From Propionibacteriaceae bacterium (GTDB lineage: Bacteria; Actinomycetota; Actinomycetes; Propionibacteriales; Propionibacteriaceae), in assembly GCA_027492675.1 (NCBI GenBank), contig JAPUEI010000033.1, forward strand, positions 58,904 through 101,116: 42,213 nt of DNA, given 5' to 3'. Every line of letters starts with the position of its first letter. The stretch's first letter is position 1. Made by a program: the position numbers and the translations under genes. The notes beneath the pieces were generated by a model, which did not search any database, was not told the origin of the DNA, and saw only the letters and a list, made by a program, of their open reading frames with translations. Of this stretch, positions 6,674-14,898 are shown one piece after another.

Positions 6674-8316
6674 CAGATCCCCTTCAGCACGTCACCGCAG
6701 AGGTGGACGTGCAGGCCCATCGCCTCGAACATGGCCGCCTTGGCCACGAGCGCCTTGTCCGCGGTGGCGGCATCCGGTGCGTACGCGACGTTGAGGTGGT
6801 TCGCCTTGTGGCGAGCCATCAGCTGGTCGCGGGAGACGCCGTGCAGGATCGCGTTCATGATCGGCCACTCGGGGTTGGTGGCGTTCAGGCGACGCTGTAC
6901 CTCCGCCTCAGGCATCTCGATGCACGTGCCACGACCGAGGTCGACGTGCAGCTCGTTGTCCATGAGGAACACGCGGCTCCACACGATCTCGCCCGGCTTC
7001 GAGACGCCGGCCAGCGTGCCGCCGCCCAGTGGGAAGAAGTAGTACGACTGCCGGTAGCTGTGCGCGTTCTCGTACCCGCCGAGGTGCGACGCCGGCACCG
7101 AGCCGGAGATCTCTAGCACCCACACGAAGTCGCCGTCCCAGTCGTCGCCCCAGCGCACGTCGTGCAGGGTGGTCGCCGGGTCGAGGTCCATCGCCGTCCA
7201 GACGCGGTTCGTGATCAGCGCGTCGACCGCGACACCCTCGTCGACCTCGTTGAAGTGCGGCAGCGCCTTGCCCGCATAGAGCTCGTGGTGTCCGTCCCGG
7301 CTGTACACCGGCGGCCGGTCGACGTTGTTGAGCAGGCCCTCGGCCAGGTCCGACGCGGGGACGAGGTCCTTCAGCCCCTGCTGGTACTGGATGCCAACGA
7401 CGTCGGCGCCGAAGTCGTGCGCGATGCGTACGGCAGCGATGTACATCTTGAACTGGCTCGCCAGCTGGTCGTCGGTGAGGCATTCCTTCCAGTCGCCGGC
7501 GTTGTCGACGTGGAAGGTCATGCCCTTCGCGTCCAGCCACCTCCGTACGGCGTCGGCCTCCTCGTCGGTGACCTTGTTCATCTCGGCCACCAGCGCCGAC
7601 TGCGACAGGCGCTCCTTGTAGATGCCCGACGGGTTGATGAGCTCGTCGTCGAAGATCGCGTTGTACATGCCCATGCAGCCCTCGTCGAACACCGCGAGGA
7701 TCGCCTTGTTGGTGCGCAGTTCCTCGGCGAGCGCCTGGCCGAGGGCCTTCTCGTCGGACTCCGGAAGCGCCGGCAGGTCCCGTACGTGCGACTGGTCGTG
7801 CACGATCTCGCCCGTCTCCAGCCAGATCTTGAGCTGCTCACGCGCCCAGTCGTCGGTGAAGTCCTTGCTCCACAGCGACGAGTGCTTGATCCCGGCCTTC
7901 GTCATCGAGCCCGTGAGGTTGAGCAGTCCGACCAGGCCCGGGAAGTCGCCGGCGAAGTTCGCCACGACGAGGATCGGACCGGTGTGGTCGCGCAGGCCCG
8001 CGAGCACGTGGTGGCTGTACTGCCACACGGCCTCGACGACCACCAGCGGCGCGTCGAGCGGGATCGTCGAGAAGACGTCCATGCCCTTGCGCTGGTTGTC
8101 GATGAAGCCGTGACCCGTCACAGGGTCGACGCCGTGGGCGCGGGTGACCGACCAGCCGAGGTCAGCCAGGGCTGCGGCGAACTCCGCCTCCACCTGCTGC
8201 TGCATCGCCCAGGTCTTCACGTTCGTGGTCAGACGCAGGTCGCCACTGGCCACCGTGTAGACCGTCTTGGGCTCCGCGACGGGCCGCTCTGCCACGGTCG
8301 GGAATGCGTACGTCAT
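6673..8316 (-). CDS. L-fucose isomerase-like aldose-ketose isomerase
   Basis: The 547-residue protein resembles the FucI/AraA isomerase superfamily. By position, Glu360 (VDEGVA), Asp386 (LHDVRWG) and His507 (ANHLNV) match the three metal ligands of E. coli FucI (Glu337, Asp361, His528), with near-identical Glu-Asp spacing. Other blocks are ANFAGDFPGLVGLLNLTG, FDEGCMGMYNAI and VGIQYQQGLKDL. The reaction would be aldose to ketose in the cytoplasm with Mn2+. Divergence from E. coli FucI is large, so L-fucose, D-arabinose or another 6-deoxy or pentose sugar are all possible. The ATG at 8316 overlaps the LacI stop as ATGA. The following FucU-like gene fits the same sugar. Confidence 0.78.
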   Translation of the reverse strand: MTYAFPTVAERPVAEPKTVYTVASGDLRLTTNVKTWAMQQQVEAEFAAALADLGWSVTRAHGVDPVTGHGFIDNQRKGMDVFSTIPLDAPLVVVEAVWQYSHHVLAGLRDHTGPILVVANFAGDFPGLVGLLNLTGSMTKAGIKHSSLWSKDFTDDWAREQLKIWLETGEIVHDQSHVRDLPALPESDEKALGQALAEELRTNKAILAVFDEGCMGMYNAIFDDELINPSGIYKERLSQSALVAEMNKVTDEEADAVRRWLDAKGMTFHVDNAGDWKECLTDDQLASQFKMYIAAVRIAHDFGADVVGIQYQQGLKDLVPASDLAEGLLNNVDRPPVYSRDGHHELYAGKALPHFNEVDEGVAVDALITNRVWTAMDLDPATTLHDVRWGDDWDGDFVWVLEISGSVPASHLGGYENAHSYRQSYYFFPLGGGTLAGVSKPGEIVWSRVFLMDNELHVDLGRGTCIEMPEAEVQRRLNATNPEWPIMNAILHGVSRDQLMARHKANHLNVAYAPDAATADKALVAKAAMFEAMGLHVHLCGDVLKGI

Positions 8317-9356
8317 GGGTTCGTGCTCCTTACTTTCTGTTTCTTGTCTGCGCGTATCCCCGAGGGGGCCATCGCGAAGGCGTGCTGGTCGTGGGTGACG
8401 ACGGTGGCGACGACCTCTCGCCGCGGATCTCCCGAGTAGCCCCGAATCCGCTCCAGGAGAAGCTCGGCGGCGCGCGTCCCGAGCTCACGGGCGGGCAGAT
8501 GGGTGACGACGAGGCCCCGCGGGAGGTACAGGGTGAGCGGGAGCTCCCCCAACGACACCACACCGGTGTGAGTGAGGTCGCGTCCGACACCGAGGAGGTG
8601 ACGTACGACGCCGACCGCCAGCTTGTTGTTCGCAGCGAAGATCGCGTCGGGCGGCTCGGGAAGAGCCAGCAGGTCCCGGGTGGCACTGTCGCCGCCGTCC
8701 ACGGTGTAGGGGGCCCGAAGGCACAGCTCCTCGGGAGGCTGCGTGCCGTACTTGGCGGCCCACGCCTTCTTCCACCCCTCGACACGGAGGTCGGCGGTCA
8801 TGACGTGATGGGGTCCTGAGATGCAGGCCACGCGCGAGAAGCCCATGGCGAACATCCGCTCGGCCGCGTCCTGGGCGCCGGCGACGTTGTCGGCCACGAC
8901 GACGTCCACCTTGCTCTGCGGCGCGTCGCGGTCGATGGCGACGACGGGCACGCCTCGGGCGAGCGCCAACGAGTAGTCCGCTTCGACGCTCGTCGGAGCG
9001 ACGATGATGCCGGCCACGTCGCCGATGGAGGCGGCCATCAGCTCGGCCTCGAGCGACGGGTCCTCGTCGGTGTTGCCGAGCATCACCGAGTAGCCGGCCG
9101 CGCGCGCGATGTCGGTGACACCCCTTGTCAGCGCGGTGAAGAAGGAGTTCTCGATGTCAGGGATGAGCACCGCGATGATCTGCGAGGAACCCATCCGGAG
9201 GCGCCGAGCGTTGCCGTTGGGTACGAATCCGAGAGCAGTCGCCGCCGCCCGTACGGCCTCGGCCTTCTCCGGCGACACCTTCGTCCCGTTGAACACCCGT
9301 GACACCGTTGCCGGGCTCACGCCCGCGCGCTCGGCGACGTCATAGATCGTCGTCAT
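8313..9356 (-). CDS. LacI family transcriptional regulator
   Basis: This 347-residue protein begins with the classic LacI helix-turn-helix, TIYDVAERAGVSPATVSRVF (3-22). A hinge and a periplasmic-binding-protein-like effector domain follow (IAVLIPDIENSFFTALTRG, VPVVAIDRD, DAIFAANNKLAVGVV). Such proteins usually repress sugar genes until they bind the sugar. The ATG at 9356 overlaps the kinase stop (ATGA), and the frame upstream to 9785 is only a shadow of the kinase. It lies inside the operon it presumably controls. The tandem palindromes GAAATCGATTTC at 14596-14622 are the obvious operator candidates because LacI sites have a central CG and A/T-rich arms. Confidence 0.93.
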   Translation of the reverse strand: MTTIYDVAERAGVSPATVSRVFNGTKVSPEKAEAVRAAATALGFVPNGNARRLRMGSSQIIAVLIPDIENSFFTALTRGVTDIARAAGYSVMLGNTDEDPSLEAELMAASIGDVAGIIVAPTSVEADYSLALARGVPVVAIDRDAPQSKVDVVVADNVAGAQDAAERMFAMGFSRVACISGPHHVMTADLRVEGWKKAWAAKYGTQPPEELCLRAPYTVDGGDSATRDLLALPEPPDAIFAANNKLAVGVVRHLLGVGRDLTHTGVVSLGELPLTLYLPRGLVVTHLPARELGTRAAELLLERIRGYSGDPRREVVATVVTHDQHAFAMAPSGIRADKKQKVRSTNP

Positions 9357-10825
9357 GTGCTCGCCCCCTGGAACCAGGGTGAGGCAGCGAGGTACGCCGC
9401 GACAAACCGTTCGCGGTGGTCTCGGTATTCGGCGGCTCGCGCCGACGGGAGCACTTCGCGCTCGACCGTCGACAGCGTGGGGGCGTCGCCGAACGAGAGG
9501 TTCCCGAGGCCGACCAGCCCGGTGATCGCCACGCCGAGACTCGTGGCGCCGGCGGTGACGGAACGACGGCGTACGGGCCGTTCCCAGACGTCGGCGAACA
9601 GCTGCAGCCAGCCGTCGCTGGCGGCTCCCCCACCGACCAGGTCGACGGGTTCGTCGGGGAGCACGAGCGGCTCCATGCACAGCGCCAGACCGAAGGCGAC
9701 CCCCTCGAGCGTGGCCCGTACGAGCTCGGCGCGACCGTGGTGACGCCGCAGCCCGGCCATCACGCCGGTGGCCAGCGGGTTCCACCAGGGCGTGCGCTCA
9801 CCGGTGAGGTACGGCAGGAAGAACAGGCCCGTCGACGCGGCCTCCGCGCCCAGCCCCTCCGCGACGAGGTCGGCGATGCTCGTTCCGGGGGCGATCGTGT
9901 CGCGGAGCCACTCGAGCGTGCCGGCACCGGCCTGGGTGGTCGCCGTCGGCACGTACAGGCCGGGCACCACGTGGGTCAGCGTGAACGAACGGCGTAGCGG
10001 GTCAAGGACGGGGGTACGGGTCGTGCGCGAGTACCACGCCGACGTGCCGAGACAGACGTAGCCGCTCTGATCCGGGGTGACGCAGCCTGCGCCCGCCGCG
10101 GCCATCGGGCCGTCGCCCCCACCGGCCACCACGCGGGTGGCGGTCGTGAGGCCGAGCTCGGACGCGGCGGCGCGCGTGAGCGGTCCGAGCACCCTGGTGC
10201 TGTCCACGACCAAGGGCATGAGGCGCGACTCGACGCCGCTGGCGGCGATCAGGCGGTCGGACCAGGTGTTCTGGGAGATGTCGTACATCGCCGTGGAGCT
10301 GGCGTCGGAGACGTCGGTCGCGATGATGCCCGTCAGGCGGGCGTTGACGTAGTCCTTGTGGCCGATGGCGCGGTACGCGCGGGCGACCACGGCGGGCTCG
10401 TGCCGCTGGAGCCACATGAGCTTGGGGAGGTTGTACGTGGCGGCGAGCCGATTGCCGGTCAGTCGGTAGCCGTCGTCATCACCGATCTTCGCCTCGAGCT
10501 CGGCCGCTTCGGCGGCGGCCCGCTGGTCGGCCCAGATCAGGGCCGGGCGGAGCGGGGACCCGGCGGCATCGACGAGCACGACGCACATCATCGTGCCGCC
10601 CACGCACATGCCCGTGACCTGCGACGGGTCGGTGCCCTTCGCGGCGAGCAGCTGGCGGGTCGAGTCGACGACCGCCGCCCACCAGTCCTCGGGGTTCTGC
10701 TCGACCTCGCCTGCCGTGCCGTACGTGGTGGCGTACGGCACGGTGGCCGAGGCGATCAGGGTTCCGTCGAGCGCGTGCAGTGACGCCTTGTCACCTGAGG
10801 TTCCCAGGTCATGGGCGATGAGCAC
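9353..10825 (-). CDS. FGGY family carbohydrate kinase
   Basis: The 490-residue kinase shows an N-terminal phosphate loop AHDLGTSGDK (4-13), IWADQR at 98-103, HKDYVNARLTG in mid-domain, the catalytic base Asp238 in GGGDGPMAAAGAG, and GAGTLEWLRD and GGGAASDGWLQLFAD in the second domain. It phosphorylates a ketose with ATP. Closest by motif are xylulokinase and fuculokinase types; with an upstream FucI-like isomerase it would phosphorylate the resulting ketose. It starts at ATG 10825, 60 bp after the binding-protein gene. No class II aldolase follows, so the next step is encoded elsewhere or uses a general aldolase. Confidence 0.92.
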   Translation of the reverse strand: MLIAHDLGTSGDKASLHALDGTLIASATVPYATTYGTAGEVEQNPEDWWAAVVDSTRQLLAAKGTDPSQVTGMCVGGTMMCVVLVDAAGSPLRPALIWADQRAAAEAAELEAKIGDDDGYRLTGNRLAATYNLPKLMWLQRHEPAVVARAYRAIGHKDYVNARLTGIIATDVSDASSTAMYDISQNTWSDRLIAASGVESRLMPLVVDSTRVLGPLTRAAASELGLTTATRVVAGGGDGPMAAAGAGCVTPDQSGYVCLGTSAWYSRTTRTPVLDPLRRSFTLTHVVPGLYVPTATTQAGAGTLEWLRDTIAPGTSIADLVAEGLGAEAASTGLFFLPYLTGERTPWWNPLATGVMAGLRRHHGRAELVRATLEGVAFGLALCMEPLVLPDEPVDLVGGGAASDGWLQLFADVWERPVRRRSVTAGATSLGVAITGLVGLGNLSFGDAPTLSTVEREVLPSARAAEYRDHRERFVAAYLAASPWFQGAST

Positions 10826-10885
10826 GTCGGCCTCCGGAGGTTGGGGGTGGGGCGCTGGCGGAGCGCCCCACCGAGAGTGGTGTGA

Positions 10886-11884
10886 TCAGTCGTACAGCAC
10901 CGCAGCAATCTTGGCGTCGGTGATGTTGGTCTTGTCATACCAGTAGAAGCCGGTGTCGATCGTCTTCGGCAGGGTCTCCTTGTTGATCGCCTTGATGGCG
11001 GCCTTCACGGTCTCCTCGCCCATGCCCACAGGGTTCTGGGTGATGGCGCCGGCCATGAGACCGGAGGTGATGGCGTCCTTCTGAGCCTTGCCGGAGTCGA
11101 AGCCGACGATCACGAGACCGGTCTTCTTGGCCTCCTCGACACCCTTGACGACACCGATGGCCGAGCCCTCGTTGGAGCCGAAGATGCCCTTGAGGTCAGG
11201 GTTGGCCGCGATGATCGACTTGGTGATGTCCGCGGACTTGGCCTGGTCGCCGTCGCCGTACTGCGGATCGAGCAGCGTGACGTTCGGGCAGTTGGCCTTG
11301 ATGCCGGCGATGAAGCCGTCACGACGGTCGGTGCCGGACTTCGACGTCTGGTCATGGACGACCAGAGCGACCTTGCCCGTGCCGCCGATGAGCGTGCACA
11401 TGTGCTTGGCACCCTCAGCCGCAGCGGCCTTGTTGTCCGTCGACGCGGTGGTGACCGGGTAGTCGGAGTCCACGCCGGAGTCGAAGGCGACCATGGGGAT
11501 GCCAGCCGACTTGATGGAGGCGATCGGGCCAGAGGCGGCCTTGCTGTCGAGAGCGGCGAAGGCGATGGCGTCGGGCTTCTTGGCGAGAGCGTTCTGCAGC
11601 ATCGTGATCTGCGCCTCCACCTCCTTCTCGCTCGCGGGACCCTCGAACGTCACCTTGACGCCGTCCTTGGCGGCTTCCTGCTCGGCGCCCTTCTTCACGG
11701 CCTGCCAGAACTGGTGCTGGAAGCCCTTGGAGACGATGGCGATGTACTTCTGGCCGCCACCGGCAGCGGTGGTGCCTGCTGCACCGGACGAGGCTGCAGT
11801 GCCCGTGGAGCCCGTGGAACAGGCAGCCAGGGCCATCGATGCGGCGATCGCTGTCACCGCAAAGACCTTCGACGCTGAACGCAT
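10886..11884 (-). CDS. Sugar ABC transporter substrate-binding lipoprotein
   Basis: The 332-residue protein has a lipoprotein signal peptide ending in LAAC with Cys22 as the lipidation site, a Ser/Ala/Gly/Thr linker, then a ribose-type periplasmic-binding fold (IAIVSKGFQHQFWQAVKKGAEQEA, PIASIKSAGIPMVAFDSG, LKGIFGSNEGSAIGVVKG). It should capture the sugar at the outer face of the membrane and hand it to the permease. The start ATG at 11884 has GAAAGGAAA just upstream. It lies third in the operon, 42 bp after the permease gene, and is the only gene with larger gaps on both sides, which may allow extra translation. Confidence 0.93.
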   Translation of the reverse strand: MRSASKVFAVTAIAASMALAACSTGSTGTAASSGAAGTTAAGGGQKYIAIVSKGFQHQFWQAVKKGAEQEAAKDGVKVTFEGPASEKEVEAQITMLQNALAKKPDAIAFAALDSKAASGPIASIKSAGIPMVAFDSGVDSDYPVTTASTDNKAAAAEGAKHMCTLIGGTGKVALVVHDQTSKSGTDRRDGFIAGIKANCPNVTLLDPQYGDGDQAKSADITKSIIAANPDLKGIFGSNEGSAIGVVKGVEEAKKTGLVIVGFDSGKAQKDAITSGLMAGAITQNPVGMGEETVKAAIKAINKETLPKTIDTGFYWYDKTNITDAKIAAVLYD

Positions 11885-11926
11885 TGCTTTCCTTTCGTTG
11901 GGTGGTGCTGGTTCTTCGTGGGTTGG

Positions 11927-12979
11927 TCAGTGGACCCCACCGCGCCGGGTGCGCAGCTGGTCGGCGTACACGGCGAGCAGGATGACGATGCCGAGGATGA
12001 CGTTCTGCCATTCCTGGGGCACCGAGATGATCTGCAGACCGTTGTTCAGGACGGCGATGATGAGCGCGCCGATGACGGTGCCGAGAATCGAGCCCTTGCC
12101 TCCGGACAACGACGTACCGCCGATGACGACGGCCGCGATGGCCTGGAGCTCGTACCCCGCGCCTGTGGCGGGCTGGGCCGATCCGAGGCGGGCCGAGATC
12201 ATCACTCCGGCGAGACCTGTGAACAGGCCCGCGGCGGCGTAGATGATGACGAGCCACTTCTTGACGTTGACCCCGGACAGGGCCGTGGCCTCCTCGTTCG
12301 ACCCGATCGCCAGGTCGTAGCGGCCGAGCAGCGTGCGGGTCAACAGGATCGTGGCGATCACCGCCGCGATCGCGAAGACGATGACGGCGTTGGGGAAGTT
12401 CCGCGGGAGCGGGACGCCGGCGAGGAAGTTGTCGTCGATGAGCGTGCCGGTCGAGATCTTCTGGTAGCCGGAGGCATCGTCGAAGTAGATGGGCGCCTTG
12501 TTCGAGACGACCAGCGCCAGACCCTGCGCGACGAGCATCATCGCCAGGGTCGCGATGAACGGCGGCAGCTTGAGGAATGCCACGTTGGAGCCGTTGACCG
12601 CGCCGAGTACGCCGCCGAACACGATCGCCATCGGCACACCGATGATCACCGGGATGTGCCAGGTGACGATGAACGTCGCCGACATGACGGCGCACAGCGC
12701 CATGCCTGTACCGACGGACAGGTCGATGCCGCCGGTGATGATGACCAGCGTGGCGCCCAGCGAGAGCAGTCCGACCACCACCGCGGAGAACAGGATGGCC
12801 GTGACGTTGCCGTACGTCGGGAAGATGTCCGGCTTCACGAGCGAGAACACGAGGAAGATGATGAGCAGTCCGCCGAAGGCCAGGAGCTGCTGCACCCGCT
12901 GACGCAGCGACTGGATCCGACTCTTGCCTGCCCCCTCGACGTCGACGACGGTCGGGGCCTGGGTGGTGTTGTTGGTCAT
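11927..12979 (-). CDS. Ribose-type sugar ABC transporter permease
   Basis: This 350-residue protein has about 9-10 hydrophobic segments and the RbsC signature GGIDLSVGTGMAL, together with PPFIATLAMMLVAQGLAL, AIGSNEEATALSGVNV and AVVIGGTSLSGGKGSILGT. It forms the membrane channel, probably as a homodimer. The N-terminal 20 residues are polar. The start ATG at 12979 overlaps the ATPase stop codon (ATGA). Family members carry ribose, xylose, fucose-like or other monosaccharides; the substrate is inferred only from the operon. Confidence 0.93.
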   Translation of the reverse strand: MTNNTTQAPTVVDVEGAGKSRIQSLRQRVQQLLAFGGLLIIFLVFSLVKPDIFPTYGNVTAILFSAVVVGLLSLGATLVIITGGIDLSVGTGMALCAVMSATFIVTWHIPVIIGVPMAIVFGGVLGAVNGSNVAFLKLPPFIATLAMMLVAQGLALVVSNKAPIYFDDASGYQKISTGTLIDDNFLAGVPLPRNFPNAVIVFAIAAVIATILLTRTLLGRYDLAIGSNEEATALSGVNVKKWLVIIYAAAGLFTGLAGVMISARLGSAQPATGAGYELQAIAAVVIGGTSLSGGKGSILGTVIGALIIAVLNNGLQIISVPQEWQNVILGIVILLAVYADQLRTRRGGVH

Positions 12980-14562
12980 CGCGCGTCCTCGTGGTCGTGG
13001 TCGGCAGGGTGAGTGGTCGGAAGGTCGGCGTCAGGATGGGTGGCCAGCGCCATGATCGACTCCTGGCTGGCATCGTCCGCGGAGAGAACACCGGTGACGC
13101 GGCCCTCCGCCATGACGACGACGCGGTGGCTCAGACGCAGCACTTCGGGCAGCTCGGAGCTGATCATGATGATCGACTTGCCTTCGGCGGCGAGTCGGTT
13201 GAGCAGGTGGTAGATCTCGTCCTTGGCACCGACGTCGATGCCTCGGGTCGGCTCGTCGAAGATCAGCACGTCGCAGTTCTTGACCAGCCAGCGGGCGATG
13301 ACGACCTTCTGCTGGTTGCCACCCGACAGGTTCTTGGCGAGTTGCGCGACGGTCGGAGTCTTGATGCGGAGTGCGGTGCGCTGGGCGTCCGAGACCTTGC
13401 TGATCGCGCGGTCATCGACGAAGCCGAGGCGCGAGAACTTGTCGGCGATCGACGAGATCGCGATGTTGCTCGACACAGAGTGGCCGAGCATGAGCCCGTA
13501 CCGCTTCCGGTCCTCCGACAGGTAGCCGATGCCGGCCTTCGCGGCGTCCGCGGCGTGGTGCGGGTTGATGACCTTGCCGCGGAGGGTGATGGTGCCCGAC
13601 GCGCGGGGATCGGCGCCGACGACGGCCCGAGCGACCTCCGTACGGCCCGCGCCCATGAGCCCGGCGAAGCCGAGGATCTCGCCCTCGTGCAGCTCGAAGC
13701 TCACATCCTTGATGAGCTCCTTGGTCGACAGGTTCTGTACCGAGAGGAGCACCGGACGGTCGGCGCGTACGTTCTCGGGCCGGGCGCTGGTGTCGATCGC
13801 TCGGCCGACCATGCGGGAGATGACCTGGTCGATCGTGGCCGAGGCCATGTCCATCGTGTCGATGTACTGGCCATCGCGGATCACGGTCACCCGGTCGGCG
13901 ATGCGCTTGAGCTCGGGCATGCGGTGCGAGATGTAGATGACGCCCGTCTCGGGGGTGATGAAGCGGCGGATGAGGTCGTGGAGGGTGTCGACCTCGGCGT
14001 CGTTCAGGGCGGCTGTGGGCTCATCCATGATGAGGACGCGCGCGTTGTACGACAGGGCCTTCGCGATCTCGACCATCTGCTGCTTGGCCACGGTGAGCGT
14101 GCCGACCGTTGCTCTGGGGTCCAGAGGGAGCCCGAGGCGGTCGAGCAGCTCCTGCGCCTTCGCGTCGAGGTCCTTCGGCTTGAGGAAGAAGCTCCCCGAC
14201 AGCGGCTCGCGCCCGATGTAGATGTTCTGCGCGACTGTCAGGTCGGGCATCAGGTTGAACTCCTGGTGGATGATCGCCAGGCCGCGCTCCTGCGCCTCCT
14301 TGGGGTGCTTGGCGTTGAGGGGCATGCCCCCGAGCCAGAACTGCCCCTCCTCCATCGGGTAGATGCCCGTCAGGAGCTTCATCAGGGTCGACTTGCCGGC
14401 GCCGTTCTCGCCGACGAGGGCGAGCACCTCACCCTTGCGAAGGTCCAGACGCATCCCCGACAGCGCCTTCACGCCCGGGAACGTCTTGGTCACACCTTCG
14501 GCCTGCAGCAGCAGGTTCGGGTCGTGCGTCCCTGCCGCCTGGTCGATCGCTGGCTCTGGCAC
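12976..14562 (-). CDS. Sugar ABC transporter ATP-binding protein, two-domain RbsA type
   Basis: This 528-residue protein carries two fused nucleotide-binding domains. The first has Walker A GENGAGKST, a Q-loop near IIHQEFNL and Walker B VLIMDEP. The second has the degenerate Walker A GLMGAGRTE and signature LSGGNQQKV, as in RbsA/XylG/MglA proteins where only one site is fully active. I chose GTG at 14562 because GGGAGGAGG lies 6 bases upstream and the frame upstream overlaps the operators. It is the first gene of the operon, followed by the permease with a 4-bp overlap. Confidence 0.93.
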   Translation of the reverse strand: MPEPAIDQAAGTHDPNLLLQAEGVTKTFPGVKALSGMRLDLRKGEVLALVGENGAGKSTLMKLLTGIYPMEEGQFWLGGMPLNAKHPKEAQERGLAIIHQEFNLMPDLTVAQNIYIGREPLSGSFFLKPKDLDAKAQELLDRLGLPLDPRATVGTLTVAKQQMVEIAKALSYNARVLIMDEPTAALNDAEVDTLHDLIRRFITPETGVIYISHRMPELKRIADRVTVIRDGQYIDTMDMASATIDQVISRMVGRAIDTSARPENVRADRPVLLSVQNLSTKELIKDVSFELHEGEILGFAGLMGAGRTEVARAVVGADPRASGTITLRGKVINPHHAADAAKAGIGYLSEDRKRYGLMLGHSVSSNIAISSIADKFSRLGFVDDRAISKVSDAQRTALRIKTPTVAQLAKNLSGGNQQKVVIARWLVKNCDVLIFDEPTRGIDVGAKDEIYHLLNRLAAEGKSIIMISSELPEVLRLSHRVVVMAEGRVTGVLSADDASQESIMALATHPDADLPTTHPADHDHEDAR

Positions 14563-14595
14563 CGTTGCCTCCTCCCGGGCGACCTTGCCCGGCGC

Positions 14596-14622
14596 GAAAT
14601 CGATTTCAGTGGAATCGATTTC
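14596..14622. promoter_or_regulatory. Tandem LacI-type operators
   Basis: Two palindromes, GAAATCGATTTC (14596-14607, perfect) and GGAATCGATTTC (14611-14622, one half-site change), lie 15 bp apart as a direct repeat. The central CG with A/T arms fits LacI family operators. They sit between the inferred -10 (14630-14625) and the GTG start of the first transporter gene, covering the predicted transcription start, so bound repressor would block RNA polymerase. The LacI gene in the same operon is the likely binder. Confidence 0.82.
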
Positions 14623-14624
14623 AG

Positions 14625-14654
14625 ATACTAGGAAGGTCCGTCGAGGGCTGTCAA
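14625..14654 (-). promoter_or_regulatory. Near-consensus sigma-70-type promoter of the sugar operon
   Basis: Reading the minus strand, TTGACA (14654-14649) is followed after 18 bases by TAGTAT (14630-14625). The -35 is a perfect match and the -10 matches four of six positions of TATAAT. The expected start near 14618 falls inside the second operator. This is the strongest promoter visible in the window. Confidence 0.75.
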
Positions 14655-14791
14655 CACAATCGTCCGACGTGATCCGATCGTTATCTGTGGCAACCGCTCG
14701 CCTCGCGTGGGGCGCGGGGTCGGCCGTCCATGCCACACCCCATGCGTGATCGATGACGACCAGCGACCGGAGGCCGATCGTCTCTGAGGTG

Positions 14792-14882
14792 CGACCCCGC
14801 ACCCCATCCGTCGACCCCACACCCCATGTGCGACGCCACACCCGATCGGTGGGGTGTGGCGTCGCAGTAGGGGTGTGGGGTT
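14792..14882. repeat. Tandem 20-bp GC-rich repeats with inverted copy
   Basis: Three head-to-tail units start at 14792, 14812 and 14831. The first two share CGACCCC(G/A)CACCCCAT with one mismatch in 16; the third differs at two positions. An inverted copy (GGGTGTGG type) runs from 14852 and again at 14870-14881. A further isolated CACACCCCAT lies at 14734-14743. The tract fills most of the non-coding 14563-14898 interval upstream of the sugar promoter and downstream of the dehydrogenase gene. Confidence 0.7.
14830..14865 (-). terminator. Perfect 14-bp hairpin downstream of the dehydrogenase gene
   Basis: GCGACGCCACACCC (14830-14843) pairs perfectly with GGGTGTGGCGTCGC (14852-14865) around an 8-base loop. 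It lies 34 bp past the stop of the leftward-transcribed Gfo/Idh gene and before the sugar operon promoter, so it probably ends that transcript. It is part of the local repeat tract, and no T-run follows. Confidence 0.6.
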
Positions 14883-14898
14883 GCCAGAGGAGCGGGGA

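Noticed and set aside
11415..13091. 558-residue minus-strand frame overlapping the permease and binding protein
   Set aside because: Out-of-frame translation of the two transporter genes; Arg/His-rich without structure.
12991..14631. 546-residue plus-strand open frame opposite the ABC ATPase
   Set aside because: Composition is Asp/Val/Arg-rich antisense of RbsA codons; no recognisable motif.
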